A stretch of DNA of 64,000 bases from Pseudomonas resinovorans NBRC 106553. Its GTDB lineage: Bacteria > Pseudomonadota > Gammaproteobacteria > Pseudomonadales > Pseudomonadaceae. Position numbers and translations under genes: made by a program. Each line of letters opens with the position of its first letter. Position 1 is the first letter of the stretch. The stretch spans positions 5,146,001 through 5,210,000 of the forward strand of contig NC_021499.1 in assembly GCF_000412695.1 (NCBI RefSeq), given 5' to 3'. The notes beneath the pieces were generated by a model, which worked only from the letters and a program-made list of their open reading frames with translations, was not told the DNA's origin and searched no databases. This document shows positions 16,191 through 25,206 of this stretch, in pieces.

Positions 16191-17036
16191 TCAGCGCATA
16201 TTGATCTGCTGCTGCAGGTTCTGCACCTGGCTCTGCAGGGTGCTGATATTGCGGGTCATCTGCGCGCGGAAGGCGTCGAACTCCGCGGTGCTGGCGCCCT
16301 GGGACGGTGCCGGGCGGTTGTCCAGCTCGCTACGCAGCACCAGCAGGTCCTGCTCCAGGCTCTTGATCGCCTGGCTCGGGTTGCCCTGCTTCTTCAGCGC
16401 CTCGACATCACTGCCCAGGCCCTTCAGGCGGCCATCGAGCTGGCTGATATCGCCCTGGGCGGCCTTCAGTTTGCCCTGCTCGGCGACCAGGCCATCGAGC
16501 TTGCTGCCCAGCTGGCTACCCAACTGGGTGGCGGCGCCCTGGGTGGTCTTGAGCTCGGCCGCCAGTTGCTCGACGCGCTTGCCCTGGCTGCCCAGCTGGG
16601 CGCTGGCGCTCTGCTGCTGCTTGCTCAGTTCGGCCAGCTTGGCCTGCACTTGCTTGAGCTGCAGCTTCAGGGACTCGCTGCCGCTGGTGATGTTGGACTC
16701 GGTGGCCACCACCTTGCCGGAGATGTCCTGGATGCGACCGGCAGCCTCCTCGCTGATGCGGGCGAAGCTTTCCTGGGTAGCGACCAGTTGCTGCTCCATC
16801 AGGCTGATCTGCTGGAAGCTCCACCAGCCGAGGCCGCACAGCGCCACCAGCAGGGCCACCACCAGCGCCCAGAGCGCACCGGTACTGGCACCCTTGGCCT
16901 TTTGCGGGGCCGGGGCATAGCCAGCGTGGCGATGCAGCGGCTCGGCCGCCGATTGATGACCGAACTCCTCGCGATCACGGGCATCGGTTTTCAGGCTGGG
17001 GACATCATCCACTTCGTCGAGAGCGTCATTACGCAT
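16191..17036 (-). CDS. Membrane-anchored coiled-coil protein, unknown function
   Basis: A 281-residue protein with an acidic cytoplasmic N-terminus (about 1-50), one transmembrane helix (ALWALVVALLVALCGLGWW, about 53-71) and a long periplasmic coiled coil rich in Gln, Leu, Lys and Ser (about 75-280), ending QNLQQQINMR. The architecture resembles cell-envelope spacer proteins, but no family motif is recognised. I start at the ATG at 17036 (MRNDALDEVDD); a longer frame to 17096 has no ribosome site. It converges with the OprD-type porin across the bidirectional terminator. Confidence 0.75.
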   Translation of the reverse strand: MRNDALDEVDDVPSLKTDARDREEFGHQSAAEPLHRHAGYAPAPQKAKGASTGALWALVVALLVALCGLGWWSFQQISLMEQQLVATQESFARISEEAAGRIQDISGKVVATESNITSGSESLKLQLKQVQAKLAELSKQQQSASAQLGSQGKRVEQLAAELKTTQGAATQLGSQLGSKLDGLVAEQGKLKAAQGDISQLDGRLKGLGSDVEALKKQGNPSQAIKSLEQDLLVLRSELDNRPAPSQGASTAEFDAFRAQMTRNISTLQSQVQNLQQQINMR

Positions 17037-17333
17037 GGGGGGACCTTTGGAGGGAAACGCAGAACCGCGAATGGCCGGGAGTATACCGGTTCGCACGACA
17101 GTGTTCAGCGTCGCGCCAGGGCGGTGCGGGTTGCACCGCGGGAGAGCAGCACCCCTTCATTGACCACGCCAGGGCCCAACGGTTCCGGGGCTTGCGGCCT
17201 GGTACGGGGCTTGCTAGCCACTTGCCAGCCCCGGCACGGGGCCATTACCAGACGCAGCCCGTGCTGCGCTGGGCTCCGCACCTCAGGAGGTGGGGTCGGG
17301 GCCCTCTTCAACCGACGATGGGGGGAAGAAGGA

Positions 17334-17597
17334 GTGGAACTGACCAAGGCTGTGCTGGATTGCATGCAGACGCTGCGACGCCAGCTTCGTGACGAACAGG
17401 CTGTGGATATTCGCCTCAGCCAGCCCGACGCCATCCTGTCCATGCTCAACGCCTGTGCCGAATCCCGGCAGGGCGCCACGCGCGAACTGGGTGAGCGCCT
17501 CAGCGAACTGACCGGCGTGCGCCTGAAGGCGCCGGTGCTCAGCGAGGAGGAACTGATCCGCAAGTACACCCAGTACGCAGGGCCGCTACGGGGCTGA
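17334..17597 (+). CDS. Small conserved-looking hypothetical protein
   Basis: A protein of about 85-87 residues, mostly helical: KAVLDCMQTLRRQLRDEQ, then LSQPDAILSMLNACAESR, then LSEEELIRKYTQY. Codon choice is GC3-rich like the neighbours, and the composition looks like a genuine soluble protein. The start is uncertain: an AAGGAG at 17329-17334 would serve a CTG at 17340, while a GTG at 17334 overlaps it and GTG 17352 or ATG 17364 are further on. The minus-strand frame opposite it is judged a shadow. Position and direction convergent with the epimerase gene. Function unknown. Confidence 0.6.
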   Translation: MELTKAVLDCMQTLRRQLRDEQAVDIRLSQPDAILSMLNACAESRQGATRELGERLSELTGVRLKAPVLSEEELIRKYTQYAGPLRG

Positions 17598-17603
17598 CCG
17601 ACG

Positions 17604-18593
17604 TCAGGGTTGCTGCGCGCCCCACCAGGCACAGAACTCGTCCAAGGCGGTCCAGACGCTCACCCTCGGGTCGTACTCCAGGTACTGCCGCGCGCGGCTG
17701 ATATCCAGGGAGAAATCCTTGGCCATCACCGCCACGGCCAGGCGGTAGAGCGACGGCTCCGGGCGCCCCGGCAGCAGTTTGCAGACCGACTCGTTGAGCA
17801 GCGCCGCGCTGTACGCCACCCCATAGGGCACATGTCGGCGCACCTGGGGTTCACCCAGCTTGCGCAGCACGTAATTGACCACGTCCCAGAGCGGCACGGG
17901 CTGGCCGTTGCTGATGTTGTAGACCTGCCCCAGCGCCGGGCCGGTGGCCAGCAGGCCGCTGAACAGCGCGTCGTTGAGGTTCTGCACACTGGTGAAGTCG
18001 ACCTTGTTCAGGCCGTTGCCGACTATCTTCAGGCGGCCCTTGCGCTGCATCGCGATCAGGCGCGGGAAGATGCTGGTATCGCCGGCGCCGGTGACGAAGC
18101 GCGGGCGGAACGCCATGACCTCCAGGCCGAATTCCTCGGCGGCGAAGACCTTCTGCTCGGCCAGGTACTTGGTGGCGCCGTAGTGATCGGAGAAGCGCTT
18201 GGGTACCTGCTCTTCGTTGATCCCGACATGGGAACGGCCATCGAAGTAGATCGACGGCGAGGACAGGTGCAGCAGGCGCCGCACCCGCTGCTTCAGGCAG
18301 GCTTCCACCACGTTCTCGGTGACCTGGACGTTGGCCTGGTGGAAGTGCTCGTACTTGCCCCAGACGCCCACGGCGCCGGCGCAATGCACCACCGCATCGA
18401 CGTCGTGACACAACTGCTGCACCAGCTCCGGATCCGACAGGTCGCCCTGGATGAACTCGGCGCCGCGCTTGACCAGATGCTCGGCACCTTCCGGACGGCG
18501 GCCGTTCACCCGCACGTCGAGTCCCTGCTCCAGAGCGAAACGGGCAAAACGCCCGCCGATGAATCCACTCGCCCCCGTCACCAGAATCTTCAT
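17604..18593 (-). CDS. NAD-dependent epimerase/dehydratase family protein
   Basis: A 329-residue extended SDR. The nucleotide-binding motif is TGASGFIG at 6-13 and the catalytic YxxxK is YGATK at 138-142, with Ser111-112 in HLSSPSIYF as the third active-site position. The layout resembles 3-beta-hydroxysteroid dehydrogenase/dihydroflavonol reductase-like members acting on sugar or isoprenoid-like substrates, but the substrate cannot be stated. The ATG at 18593 (MKILVTGASG) is chosen because the Rossmann strand begins there. It is divergent from the saccharopine-dehydrogenase-like gene. Confidence 0.87.
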   Translation of the reverse strand: MKILVTGASGFIGGRFARFALEQGLDVRVNGRRPEGAEHLVKRGAEFIQGDLSDPELVQQLCHDVDAVVHCAGAVGVWGKYEHFHQANVQVTENVVEACLKQRVRRLLHLSSPSIYFDGRSHVGINEEQVPKRFSDHYGATKYLAEQKVFAAEEFGLEVMAFRPRFVTGAGDTSIFPRLIAMQRKGRLKIVGNGLNKVDFTSVQNLNDALFSGLLATGPALGQVYNISNGQPVPLWDVVNYVLRKLGEPQVRRHVPYGVAYSAALLNESVCKLLPGRPEPSLYRLAVAVMAKDFSLDISRARQYLEYDPRVSVWTALDEFCAWWGAQQP

Positions 18594-18770
18594 CAATGGC
18601 CCCTTGGTCTGCCTTGTAATGCCCGCGACTCTAGCAGCCCCGGCGGCCGCCAGGTGTGGCATCGCGAGCCAATAGAACGACTCTGAACGCTGCCGTGGCG
18701 CTTCGTTCCCGCCCCGCCGGGGTGCCGTGGGCTAAGGTTGTCTGCGAATCCACCGCCGAGGGAATACGCA

Positions 18771-19832
18771 GTGAGCACACACACCTGGATGATCTACGGC
18801 GCCTACGGCTACACCGGCCAGCTCGTGGCCGAAGAGGCCCTGCGCCAGGGGCTGACGCCGATTCTCGCCGGTCGCGACCCGGCCCAGGTGGAGGCCTTGG
18901 GCTCGCGCCTCGGCCTGCCGACCCGGGTCTTCGACCTGGACACACCCGCCCACGCCGCCGAACGCCTGGAGGGCGTGAAGGTGGTCGCCCACTGCGCCGG
19001 CCCCTTCTCCGCCACCAGCACACCGATGCTCCAGGCCTGCCTCGCCAGTGGCACCCACTACCTGGATATCACCGGCGAAATCAGCGTGTTCGCGCTGGCC
19101 CATGCCCAGGATGCCGCCGCGAAAAAAGCCGGCATCGTGGTCTGTCCCGGTGTCGGCTTCGATGTGATTCCCACCGACTGCGTGGCCGCCTGCCTCAAGG
19201 CCGCCCTGCCCGACGCCAGCCACCTGGCCCTGGGCTTCGACAGCGACAGCGGCCTCTCGCCGGGTACCGCCAAGACCAGCATCGAGGCCTTGGCCATGGG
19301 CGGCCAGGTGCGCGAGAACGGTCGCCTGCGCCCGGTTCCCCTGGGCCACAGGCGACGCGAAATCGACTTCGGCCGTGGACCGAAGGACGCCGTGACCATC
19401 CCCTGGGGCGATGTCGCCACGGCCTTCTATTCCACCGGTATCCCCAATATCGAGGTCTACCTGCCGACCCCTGCCGCCGTCGCCCTGGGCATGCGCCTGG
19501 CCGATCCGCTGCGCGGCCTCCTGGGTGGCGCCTGGGTCCAGCGCAAGCTGAAGGAACTGGCGGCCCGGCGTCTCATCGGACCCGACCAGGCCACCCGCGA
19601 GAATCGTCCCACCTGGGTCTGGGGCGAAGCACGCAACGCAGCCGGCGAACGGCGCACGGCCCGCCTGGAAACCGCCAACGGCTACCAGGTGACGATGCAT
19701 GGCGTGCTCCACGCGGTGCGCCACCTGCTGGACTACCAGGGCGCCGGGGGCTACTTCACGCCATCGCAACTGCTGGGCGAGCGCTGCGTGGAACAGCTCC
19801 CCGGCTCCAGCAAGATCCGTATCGACTCCTGA
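18771..19832 (+). CDS. Saccharopine dehydrogenase-like NAD(P)-binding protein (trans-acting enoyl reductase type)
   Basis: A 353-residue protein with an N-terminal Rossmann fold starting TWMIYGAYGYTGQLVAEEA, followed by PAQVEALGSRLGLP and CAGPFSATSTPMLQACLASGTHYLDITGE, which mark the saccharopine dehydrogenase NADP-binding family; relatives in mycobacteria act as trans enoyl reductases. The GTG start at 18771 follows GAGGGAA and gives a normal N-terminus. It ends 3 bp before the convergent argP stop, with no terminator between them. Role in Pseudomonas is not known to me. Confidence 0.82.
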   Translation: MSTHTWMIYGAYGYTGQLVAEEALRQGLTPILAGRDPAQVEALGSRLGLPTRVFDLDTPAHAAERLEGVKVVAHCAGPFSATSTPMLQACLASGTHYLDITGEISVFALAHAQDAAAKKAGIVVCPGVGFDVIPTDCVAACLKAALPDASHLALGFDSDSGLSPGTAKTSIEALAMGGQVRENGRLRPVPLGHRRREIDFGRGPKDAVTIPWGDVATAFYSTGIPNIEVYLPTPAAVALGMRLADPLRGLLGGAWVQRKLKELAARRLIGPDQATRENRPTWVWGEARNAAGERRTARLETANGYQVTMHGVLHAVRHLLDYQGAGGYFTPSQLLGERCVEQLPGSSKIRIDS

Positions 19833-19835
19833 GCC

Positions 19836-20732
19836 TCAGCGTTGCAGGGGTACCAGCCAGCGGCCGACCGCCCCGAGCAGGTGGTCGGTCAACAGGCCGA
19901 GCAACTCGCCGCCATGGCGCCAGTGGTGCCAGTAGAGCGGCACATCGATGGGCCGGTCGGGAATCAGCTCGCGCAACACCCCACGGGCCAGCTGCGCGCT
20001 CACCTGTTGCTCCGGCACCAGGCCCCAGCCGAGACCACCTTCGGTCATACGCACGAAACCCTCGGATGACGGGCAGAGGTGGTGGACGAAGCCACCCTCC
20101 ACGCCCAGGGTCGCCAGGTAGCGGTGCTGCAGCGAGTCGTCCGGGCCGAAGACGATGGCCGGCGAACGGGCCAGGGCCTGGGCCGTCACCCCCGAGGAAA
20201 AGTGCCGCGCGATGAAGGCCGGGCTGGCCAGGGCGCGGTAGCGCATGGCGCCCAGCGGCAGGCTGCGGGCGCCGGCCACCGGCCGCTCGGCCCCGCAGAC
20301 ACAGGCCGCCACCTCGCCGGCGCGCATGCGCTTGAGGCCCACCTCCTGGTCTTCCACCACCAACTCCATCAACACCCGCTGCTCGGCGCAGAAATCCGCC
20401 ACCGCCACGGCCCACCAGGTGGCCAGGCTGTCGGCGTTGAGGGCGATACGCAGGCGTTCCGGCATGCCACCCTCCTCCAGCGCCGGCACCTGGCGTTGCA
20501 GGTCGCGCTCCAGCAGGCGCACCTGCTGCACATGGTTGAGCAGGCGCGTGCCGACCTCGGTGGGTGCCGGCGGCGTGGCCCGCACCAGCACCGGCTGGCC
20601 GACCCGCGCCTCCAGCAACTTGATCCGCTGGGACACCGCCGACTGCGAAAGGCCGAGCAACTGCGCGGCGCGCTCGAAGCCGCCCTGCTCCACCACGGCC
20701 GCCAGGGCCGAAAGCAATTTGTAGTCGAACAT
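19836..20732 (-). CDS. argP: LysR-family regulator ArgP (IciA)
   Basis: A 298-residue LysR regulator. The N-terminal helix-turn-helix reads FERAAQLLGLSQSAVSQRIKLLE, and the following ARVGQPVLVRATPPAPTEVGTRLL is the ArgP hallmark. The C-terminal part is a periplasmic-binding-like effector domain sensing arginine or lysine. It is divergent from an operon holding an ACT protein and the basic-amino-acid exporter ArgO, its classical target. The 95-bp space between the genes should contain the ArgP site; I see no unambiguous motif there. Confidence 0.92.
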   Translation of the reverse strand: MFDYKLLSALAAVVEQGGFERAAQLLGLSQSAVSQRIKLLEARVGQPVLVRATPPAPTEVGTRLLNHVQQVRLLERDLQRQVPALEEGGMPERLRIALNADSLATWWAVAVADFCAEQRVLMELVVEDQEVGLKRMRAGEVAACVCGAERPVAGARSLPLGAMRYRALASPAFIARHFSSGVTAQALARSPAIVFGPDDSLQHRYLATLGVEGGFVHHLCPSSEGFVRMTEGGLGWGLVPEQQVSAQLARGVLRELIPDRPIDVPLYWHHWRHGGELLGLLTDHLLGAVGRWLVPLQR

Positions 20733-20827
20733 CAGTTCTCCTAATGCCAGATCAGGAAGATTCGTTTTCCTTATACAGCGCCCACCTCCAGACTCGCCAC
20801 ATCCGAATCCGCTCGAAGGACAGCACC

Positions 20828-21235
20828 ATGGCCGGCGAAACCACTCTCTCCCTCCTGATCCGCGACATGTCGCCGATCCTCAACCCCGGCAGCTACGTGT
20901 TCTGCACCCTGGAAAGCGCCGCCCAACTACAGGGCTGCGAGCCCCTGGGCAGCTTCCGTGAGCGCGAAGGCCTGACCGCGATACTCGAACGCGGCGAAGC
21001 CGACCGCCTCGGCCTGGCCTACGACTATCACGCCGCCTGGATCACCCTGGAGGTGCACTCCTCCCTCAGCGCCGTGGGCCTGACCGCCGCCTTCGCCGCC
21101 GCCCTGGCCCAGGCCGGGATCAGCTGCAACGTGGTCGCTGGCTACTTCCACGACCACCTGTTCGTCGCAAGCAAGGACGCCGAACGCGCCCTCTCCACCC
21201 TGCGGGCCCTGGCGGCCAACGCCCAAGCGGAGTAA
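20828..21235 (+). CDS. ACT-domain protein of the argO operon
   Basis: A 135-residue protein with an ACT_7-like domain: the regular alternation around YHAAWITLEVHSSLSAVGLTAAFAAALAQAGISCNVVAGYFHDHLFV (about 77-123) fits a regulatory amino-acid-binding ACT fold. The ATG at 20828 follows AAGGACAG; a longer frame begins at 20744 next to the argP start. It ends 5 bp before argO and is read away from argP, so it is probably induced with the exporter by basic amino acids. A role in sensing or buffering amino acids is inference. Confidence 0.82.
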   Translation: MAGETTLSLLIRDMSPILNPGSYVFCTLESAAQLQGCEPLGSFREREGLTAILERGEADRLGLAYDYHAAWITLEVHSSLSAVGLTAAFAAALAQAGISCNVVAGYFHDHLFVASKDAERALSTLRALAANAQAE

Positions 21236-21240
21236 GCACC

Positions 21241-21843
21241 ATGTGGCAGAGCTACCTGAACGGCCTGTTGATGGCCGCCGGCCTGATCATCGCCATCGGC
21301 GCGCAGAACGCCTTCGTCCTCGCCCAGAGCCTGCGCCGCGAACACCACCTGCCGGTGGCCGCGCTCTGCGTCTTGTGCGACGCGCTGCTGGTCAGCGCCG
21401 GAGTCTTCGGCCTGGCCACCCTGCTGGCGCAGAACCCGGTGCTGCTGGGCATCGCCCGCTGGGGCGGGTTCGCCTTCCTGCTCTGGTACGGCATCAAGGC
21501 GTTGCGCCGGGCCATCAGTCCCGCCGCCCTGGACCAATCCGCCCAGGCCGGGCCGCGCTCACGCCGGGCGGTGTTGCTGGCGGCACTGGCGGTGACCCTG
21601 CTCAACCCCCACGTATACGTCGACACCGTGCTGCTGATCGGCTCCCTCGGCGCCCAGCAGACGGCTCCCGGCGCCTACGCCCTGGGCGCCGCCAGCGCAT
21701 CCCTGGTGTGGTTCTTCGCCCTCGCGCTGGGCGCCGCCTGGCTCGCGCCCTGGTTAGCGCGACCGGCCACCTGGCGCCTGCTGGACCTGGCGGTGGCACT
21801 GATGATGTTCGCCATGGCGGGGCAATTGTTGAACGGGATCTGA
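21241..21843 (+). CDS. argO: LysE/ArgO-type basic amino acid exporter
   Basis: A 200-residue membrane protein with about six hydrophobic segments. GLIIAIGAQNAFVLAQSLRREH at the N-terminus is the LysE/ArgO family signature (GAQNAFV), and LLNPHVYVDTVLLIG in the middle is also diagnostic. It exports arginine and possibly lysine or canavanine. It follows the ACT gene by 5 bp and is divergent from argP, the usual activator. Confidence 0.93.
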   Translation: MWQSYLNGLLMAAGLIIAIGAQNAFVLAQSLRREHHLPVAALCVLCDALLVSAGVFGLATLLAQNPVLLGIARWGGFAFLLWYGIKALRRAISPAALDQSAQAGPRSRRAVLLAALAVTLLNPHVYVDTVLLIGSLGAQQTAPGAYALGAASASLVWFFALALGAAWLAPWLARPATWRLLDLAVALMMFAMAGQLLNGI

Positions 21844-21888
21844 GCTCACGGGGTCACACGAGAACGGCTCGCCAAGGCCGTAGGACAA

Positions 21889-21921
21889 GGCTTAACCACA
21901 CACTTGCTGCGTGGTTAAGCC
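21889..21921. promoter_or_regulatory. 11-bp perfect inverted repeat upstream of sodB
   Basis: GGCTTAACCAC (21889-21899) and GTGGTTAAGCC (21911-21921) flank an 11-nt centre. It lies 46-78 bp downstream of argO and just before a TATGAT hexamer (21935-21940) that may be the sodB -10. It could be a weak argO terminator (no T-run) or an operator overlapping the sodB -35 region. Confidence 0.5.
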
Positions 21922-22048
21922 CTATGCCCGGTGCTATGATCCGGACTTCGCGGCAAAAAAGAGTCTGAACTCGCAGCCGCTTTCTTCGGCCGACCGTGAA
22001 CGGCCCCGCGCCTGGCGCAAAAATCCCGACCTGATGAAGGAGATAGAC

Positions 22049-22630
22049 ATGGCTTTCGAATTGCCGCCGCTGCCTTACGAGAAGAACGCCCTCGAACCGC
22101 ACCTGTCCGCCGAGACCCTGGAGTTCCACCACGGCAAGCACCACAACGCCTACGTGGTAAACCTGAACAACCTGGTTCCGGGCACCGAGTTCGAAGGCAA
22201 GAGCCTGGAAGACATCATCAAGACCTCTTCCGGCGGCATCTTCAACAACGCGGCCCAGATCTGGAACCACACCTTCTACTGGAACTGCCTGAGCCCGAAC
22301 GGCGGTGGCCAGCCCACCGGCGCCCTGGCTGACGCCATCAACGCCGCCTTCGGTTCCTTCGACAAGTTCAAGGAAGAGTTCAGCAAGACCTCCATCGGCA
22401 CCTTCGGCTCCGGCTGGGGCTGGCTGGTGAAGAAGGCTGACGGCTCCCTGGCCCTGGCCAGCACCATTGGTGCCGGTTGCCCGCTGACCAGCGGCGACAC
22501 CCCGCTGCTGACCTGCGACGTCTGGGAACACGCCTACTACATCGACTACCGCAACCTGCGTCCGAAGTACGTAGAGGCCTTCTGGAACCTGGTCAACTGG
22601 GACTTCGTAGCCAAGAACTACGCAGCCTGA
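22049..22630 (+). CDS. sodB: Iron superoxide dismutase
   Basis: A 193-residue cytosolic Fe-SOD that converts superoxide to O2 and H2O2. Metal ligands are in place: H27 ([11 protein letters not shown]), a second His in WNHTFYWN, and D-x-W-E-H near the C-terminus ([12 protein letters not shown]). The [16 protein letters not shown] region is typical of the iron rather than manganese form. The ATG at 22049 follows AAGGAGATAGAC. It is monocistronic, between argO and bifA, with a strong terminator. Confidence 0.97.
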   Translation: MAFELPPLPYEKNALEPHLSAETLEFHHGKHHNAYVVNLNNLVPGTEFEGKSLEDIIKTSSGGIFNNAAQIWNHTFYWNCLSPNGGGQPTGALADAINAAFGSFDKFKEEFSKTSIGTFGSGWGWLVKKADGSLALASTIGAGCPLTSGDTPLLTCDVWEHAYYIDYRNLRPKYVEAFWNLVNWDFVAKNYAA

Positions 22631-22649
22631 ACCAGCTTCGGATGAACGA

Positions 22650-22680
22650 GAAACCCGGCCATTAGCCGGGTTTCTTCATT
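22650..22680 (+). terminator. sodB terminator
   Basis: GAAACCCGGC (22650-22659) and GCCGGGTTTC (22665-22674) form a perfect 10-bp stem around CATTA, followed by TTCATTTTT. The remaining space up to bifA (22681-22914) shows no further clear feature. Confidence 0.9.
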
Positions 22681-22914
22681 TTTGCGCGTCGTTCGTCGCC
22701 TTATCGGAGTACAAGGGAAAAATTGTCGGACATCTCTCTCAAGCTCGGTCCAGTTCGAACCGACACAGATAGAGGGAGATCGAACGTGGGTCGCCGGCTC
22801 TGGACCAACGCAATGAATAGTGGCATTCACATACTGGCCCTTTGACGGCCACGGCCTGTTTGCCAATACTCACACCCGTCTGACGCCTGGCGGCATCGAA
22901 CAAGGAATCTTCAT

Positions 22915-24981
22915 TTGAAGCTGGATCTCAAACACAGCTTGTCGCTCAAGCTGCTGCGCGTGGTGCTGCTATCCGCACTGGTTGTCGGTGTGGTGCTGAG
23001 CTGCGCGCAGATCGTGTTCGATGTCTACAAGACGCGGCAGGCGGTGTCCAACGACGCCAACCGCATCCTTGGCATGTTCCGCGATCCCTCGACCCAGGCG
23101 GTCTACAGCCTGGATCGCGAGATGGGCATGCAGGTGATCGAAGGCCTGTTCCAGCACGAATCGGTGCGCCACGCCTCCATCGGTCATCCCAACGAGCCCA
23201 TGCTGGCGGAGAAGGACAGGCCGCTGACCGAGCTGCCCACCCGCTGGCTCACCGACCCGATCCTCGGCAAGGAACAGACCTTCACCACCCAGCTGGTCGG
23301 CCGCAGCCCCTACAGCGAGTACTACGGCGACCTCAGCATCACCCTCGACACCGCCCCCTACGGCGAAGACTTCGTCACCAGCTCGGTGATCATCTTCATC
23401 TCCGGCGTACTGCGCGCCCTGGCCATGGGCCTGGTGCTCTACCTCGTCTACCACTGGCTGCTGACCAAGCCGCTGTCGAAGATCATCGAGCACCTCTCCA
23501 GCATCAACCCCGACCGCCCCAGCGAACACAAGCTGCCCATGCTCAAGGGCAACGAGAAGAACGAACTGGGCCTGTGGATAAACACCGCCAACGACCTGCT
23601 GGCCTCCATCGAGCGCAACACCCATCTACGCCGTGAAGCCGAGAACAGCCTGCTGCGCATGGCCCAGTACGACTTCCTCACCGGCCTGCCGAACCGCCAG
23701 CAACTGCAACAGCAGCTCGACCAGATCCTCGAAGACGCCGGCCGCCTGCAGCGCCGCGTGGCGGTACTCTGCGTCGGCCTGGACGACTTCAAGGGGGTCA
23801 ACGAACAGTTCAGCTACCAGACCGGCGACCAGTTGCTGATCGCCCTGGCCGACCGCCTGCGTGGCCACAGCGGCCGCCTGGGTGCCCTGGCGCGGCTGGG
23901 CGGCGACCAGTTCGCCCTGGTCCAGGCCGATATCGAGCAGCCCTACGAGGCCGCCGAGCTGGCCCAGAACGTGCTGGACGACCTGGAAGTCGCCTTCTCC
24001 CTGGAACAACAGGAAGTGCGCCTGCGCGCCACCATCGGCATCACCCTCTTCCCGGAAGACGGCGACAGCACCGAGAAGCTGCTGCAGAAAGCCGAACAGA
24101 CCATGACCCTGGCCAAGAGCCGGTCGCGCAACCGCTACCAGTTCTACATCGCCAGCGTCGACAGCGAGATGCGCCGCCGCCGCGAGCTGGAAAAGGACCT
24201 GCGCGAAGCCCTCAACCGCGGCGAGCTGCACCTGGTCTACCAACCCCAGGTGGACTATCGCGACCACCGGGTGGTGGGCGTCGAAGCGCTGCTGCGCTGG
24301 CAGCACCCGCAGCACGGCTTCGTGCCGCCGGACCTGTTCATCCCGCTGGCCGAGCAGAACGGCTCGATCATCCCGATTGGCGAATGGGTGCTGGACCAGG
24401 CCTGCCGCCAACTGCGCGAATGGCACGACCAGGGCTTCAGCGAGCTGCGCATGGCCATCAACCTGTCCACCGTGCAGCTGCACCACGCCGAGCTGCCCCG
24501 GGTGGTGAACAACCTGCTGCAGGTCTACCGCCTGCCCCAGCGCAGCCTGGAGCTGGAAGTCACCGAAACCGGCCTGATGGAAGACATCTCCACCGCCGCC
24601 CAGCACCTGCTGAGCCTGCGCCGCTCCGGTGCGCTGATCGCGATCGACGACTTCGGTACCGGCTACTCCTCACTGAGCTACCTGAAGAGCCTGCCGCTGG
24701 ACAAGATCAAGATCGACAAGAGCTTCGTCCAGGACCTGCTGGAAGACGAGGACGACGCCACCATCGTCCGCGCCATCATCCAGCTGGCGCGCAGCCTCGG
24801 CATGCAAGTGATAGCCGAAGGCGTGGAAACGGCCGAACAGGAGGCCTACATCATTTCCCAGGGCTGCAACGAAGGTCAGGGCTACCTCTACAGCAAGCCC
24901 CTGCCGGCCCGCGAACTGACCCTCTACCTCAAGCAGGCCCGCCGGCTGACCAACGCCGCCTCCAACCCCGCCACGCTCTGA
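22915..24981 (+). CDS. bifA: c-di-GMP phosphodiesterase BifA (degenerate GGDEF + EAL)
   Basis: A 688-residue inner-membrane protein. A transmembrane helix (about 12-35) is followed by a periplasmic sensor region (about 36-158), a second helix (about 160-182), a linker with the MAQYDFLTGLPNRQQL start of the GGDEF domain, a degenerate signature GGDQF (about 331-335) and an EAL domain beginning near residue 430 with GVEALLRW, DDFGTGYSS and IAEGVET. GGDQF is also found in P. aeruginosa BifA, which is a phosphodiesterase controlling biofilm and swarming. Position right after sodB matches. Translation starts at TTG (22915) with AAGGA eight bases before it. Confidence 0.92.
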   Translation: MKLDLKHSLSLKLLRVVLLSALVVGVVLSCAQIVFDVYKTRQAVSNDANRILGMFRDPSTQAVYSLDREMGMQVIEGLFQHESVRHASIGHPNEPMLAEKDRPLTELPTRWLTDPILGKEQTFTTQLVGRSPYSEYYGDLSITLDTAPYGEDFVTSSVIIFISGVLRALAMGLVLYLVYHWLLTKPLSKIIEHLSSINPDRPSEHKLPMLKGNEKNELGLWINTANDLLASIERNTHLRREAENSLLRMAQYDFLTGLPNRQQLQQQLDQILEDAGRLQRRVAVLCVGLDDFKGVNEQFSYQTGDQLLIALADRLRGHSGRLGALARLGGDQFALVQADIEQPYEAAELAQNVLDDLEVAFSLEQQEVRLRATIGITLFPEDGDSTEKLLQKAEQTMTLAKSRSRNRYQFYIASVDSEMRRRRELEKDLREALNRGELHLVYQPQVDYRDHRVVGVEALLRWQHPQHGFVPPDLFIPLAEQNGSIIPIGEWVLDQACRQLREWHDQGFSELRMAINLSTVQLHHAELPRVVNNLLQVYRLPQRSLELEVTETGLMEDISTAAQHLLSLRRSGALIAIDDFGTGYSSLSYLKSLPLDKIKIDKSFVQDLLEDEDDATIVRAIIQLARSLGMQVIAEGVETAEQEAYIISQGCNEGQGYLYSKPLPARELTLYLKQARRLTNAASNPATL

Positions 24982-25021
24982 GCCGGTGCGGGGCCTCCGC
25001 TGCGAACTCCCTACATCAGCA

Positions 25022-25103
25022 AGTAGGTTGGGCAGAGCGCAGCGAAGCCCAACGTCGGCGTGCGACAGGTGTTGGGCTTCGCGTAGCTCAGCCTCAACCT
25101 ACT
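25022..25103. repeat. Dispersed GTAGGTTG palindromic repeat (first copy in tandem unit)
   Basis: AGTAGGTTG opens and CAACCTACT closes an 82-bp element with internal TTGGGCAGAGCGCAGCGAAG and TTGGGCTTCGCG blocks. It is the left part of the 184-bp tandem unit described at 25023-25390. Confidence 0.88.
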
Positions 25104-25204
25104 GCATCAGGCCGGTCGCCTTGAGCACATAGACGGTCGCCACCGCCCCGCCCACGCACAGGAGCGCACCGAACAGCGCCTGCCAGCGGAACTGCCGGGC
25201 CAGC
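25099..25204 (-). pseudogene. Duplicated 3' fragment of the GIDE-domain gene
   Basis: The minus strand here repeats the final codons of the neighbouring gene (LARQFRWQALFGALLCVGG through ATGLMQ and the TAG stop) but lacks everything upstream. It arises from the 184-bp tandem duplication. An open frame of 60 codons runs through the intervening repeat, yet there is no ribosome site, so it is treated as a non-functional fragment. Confidence 0.8.
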
Positions 25205-25206
25205 GC

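Noticed and set aside
17105..17632. 175-codon minus-strand frame opposite the small gene at 17334
   Set aside because: Its composition is Arg/Ser-rich shadow-like, whereas the plus-strand product looks like a compact helical protein.
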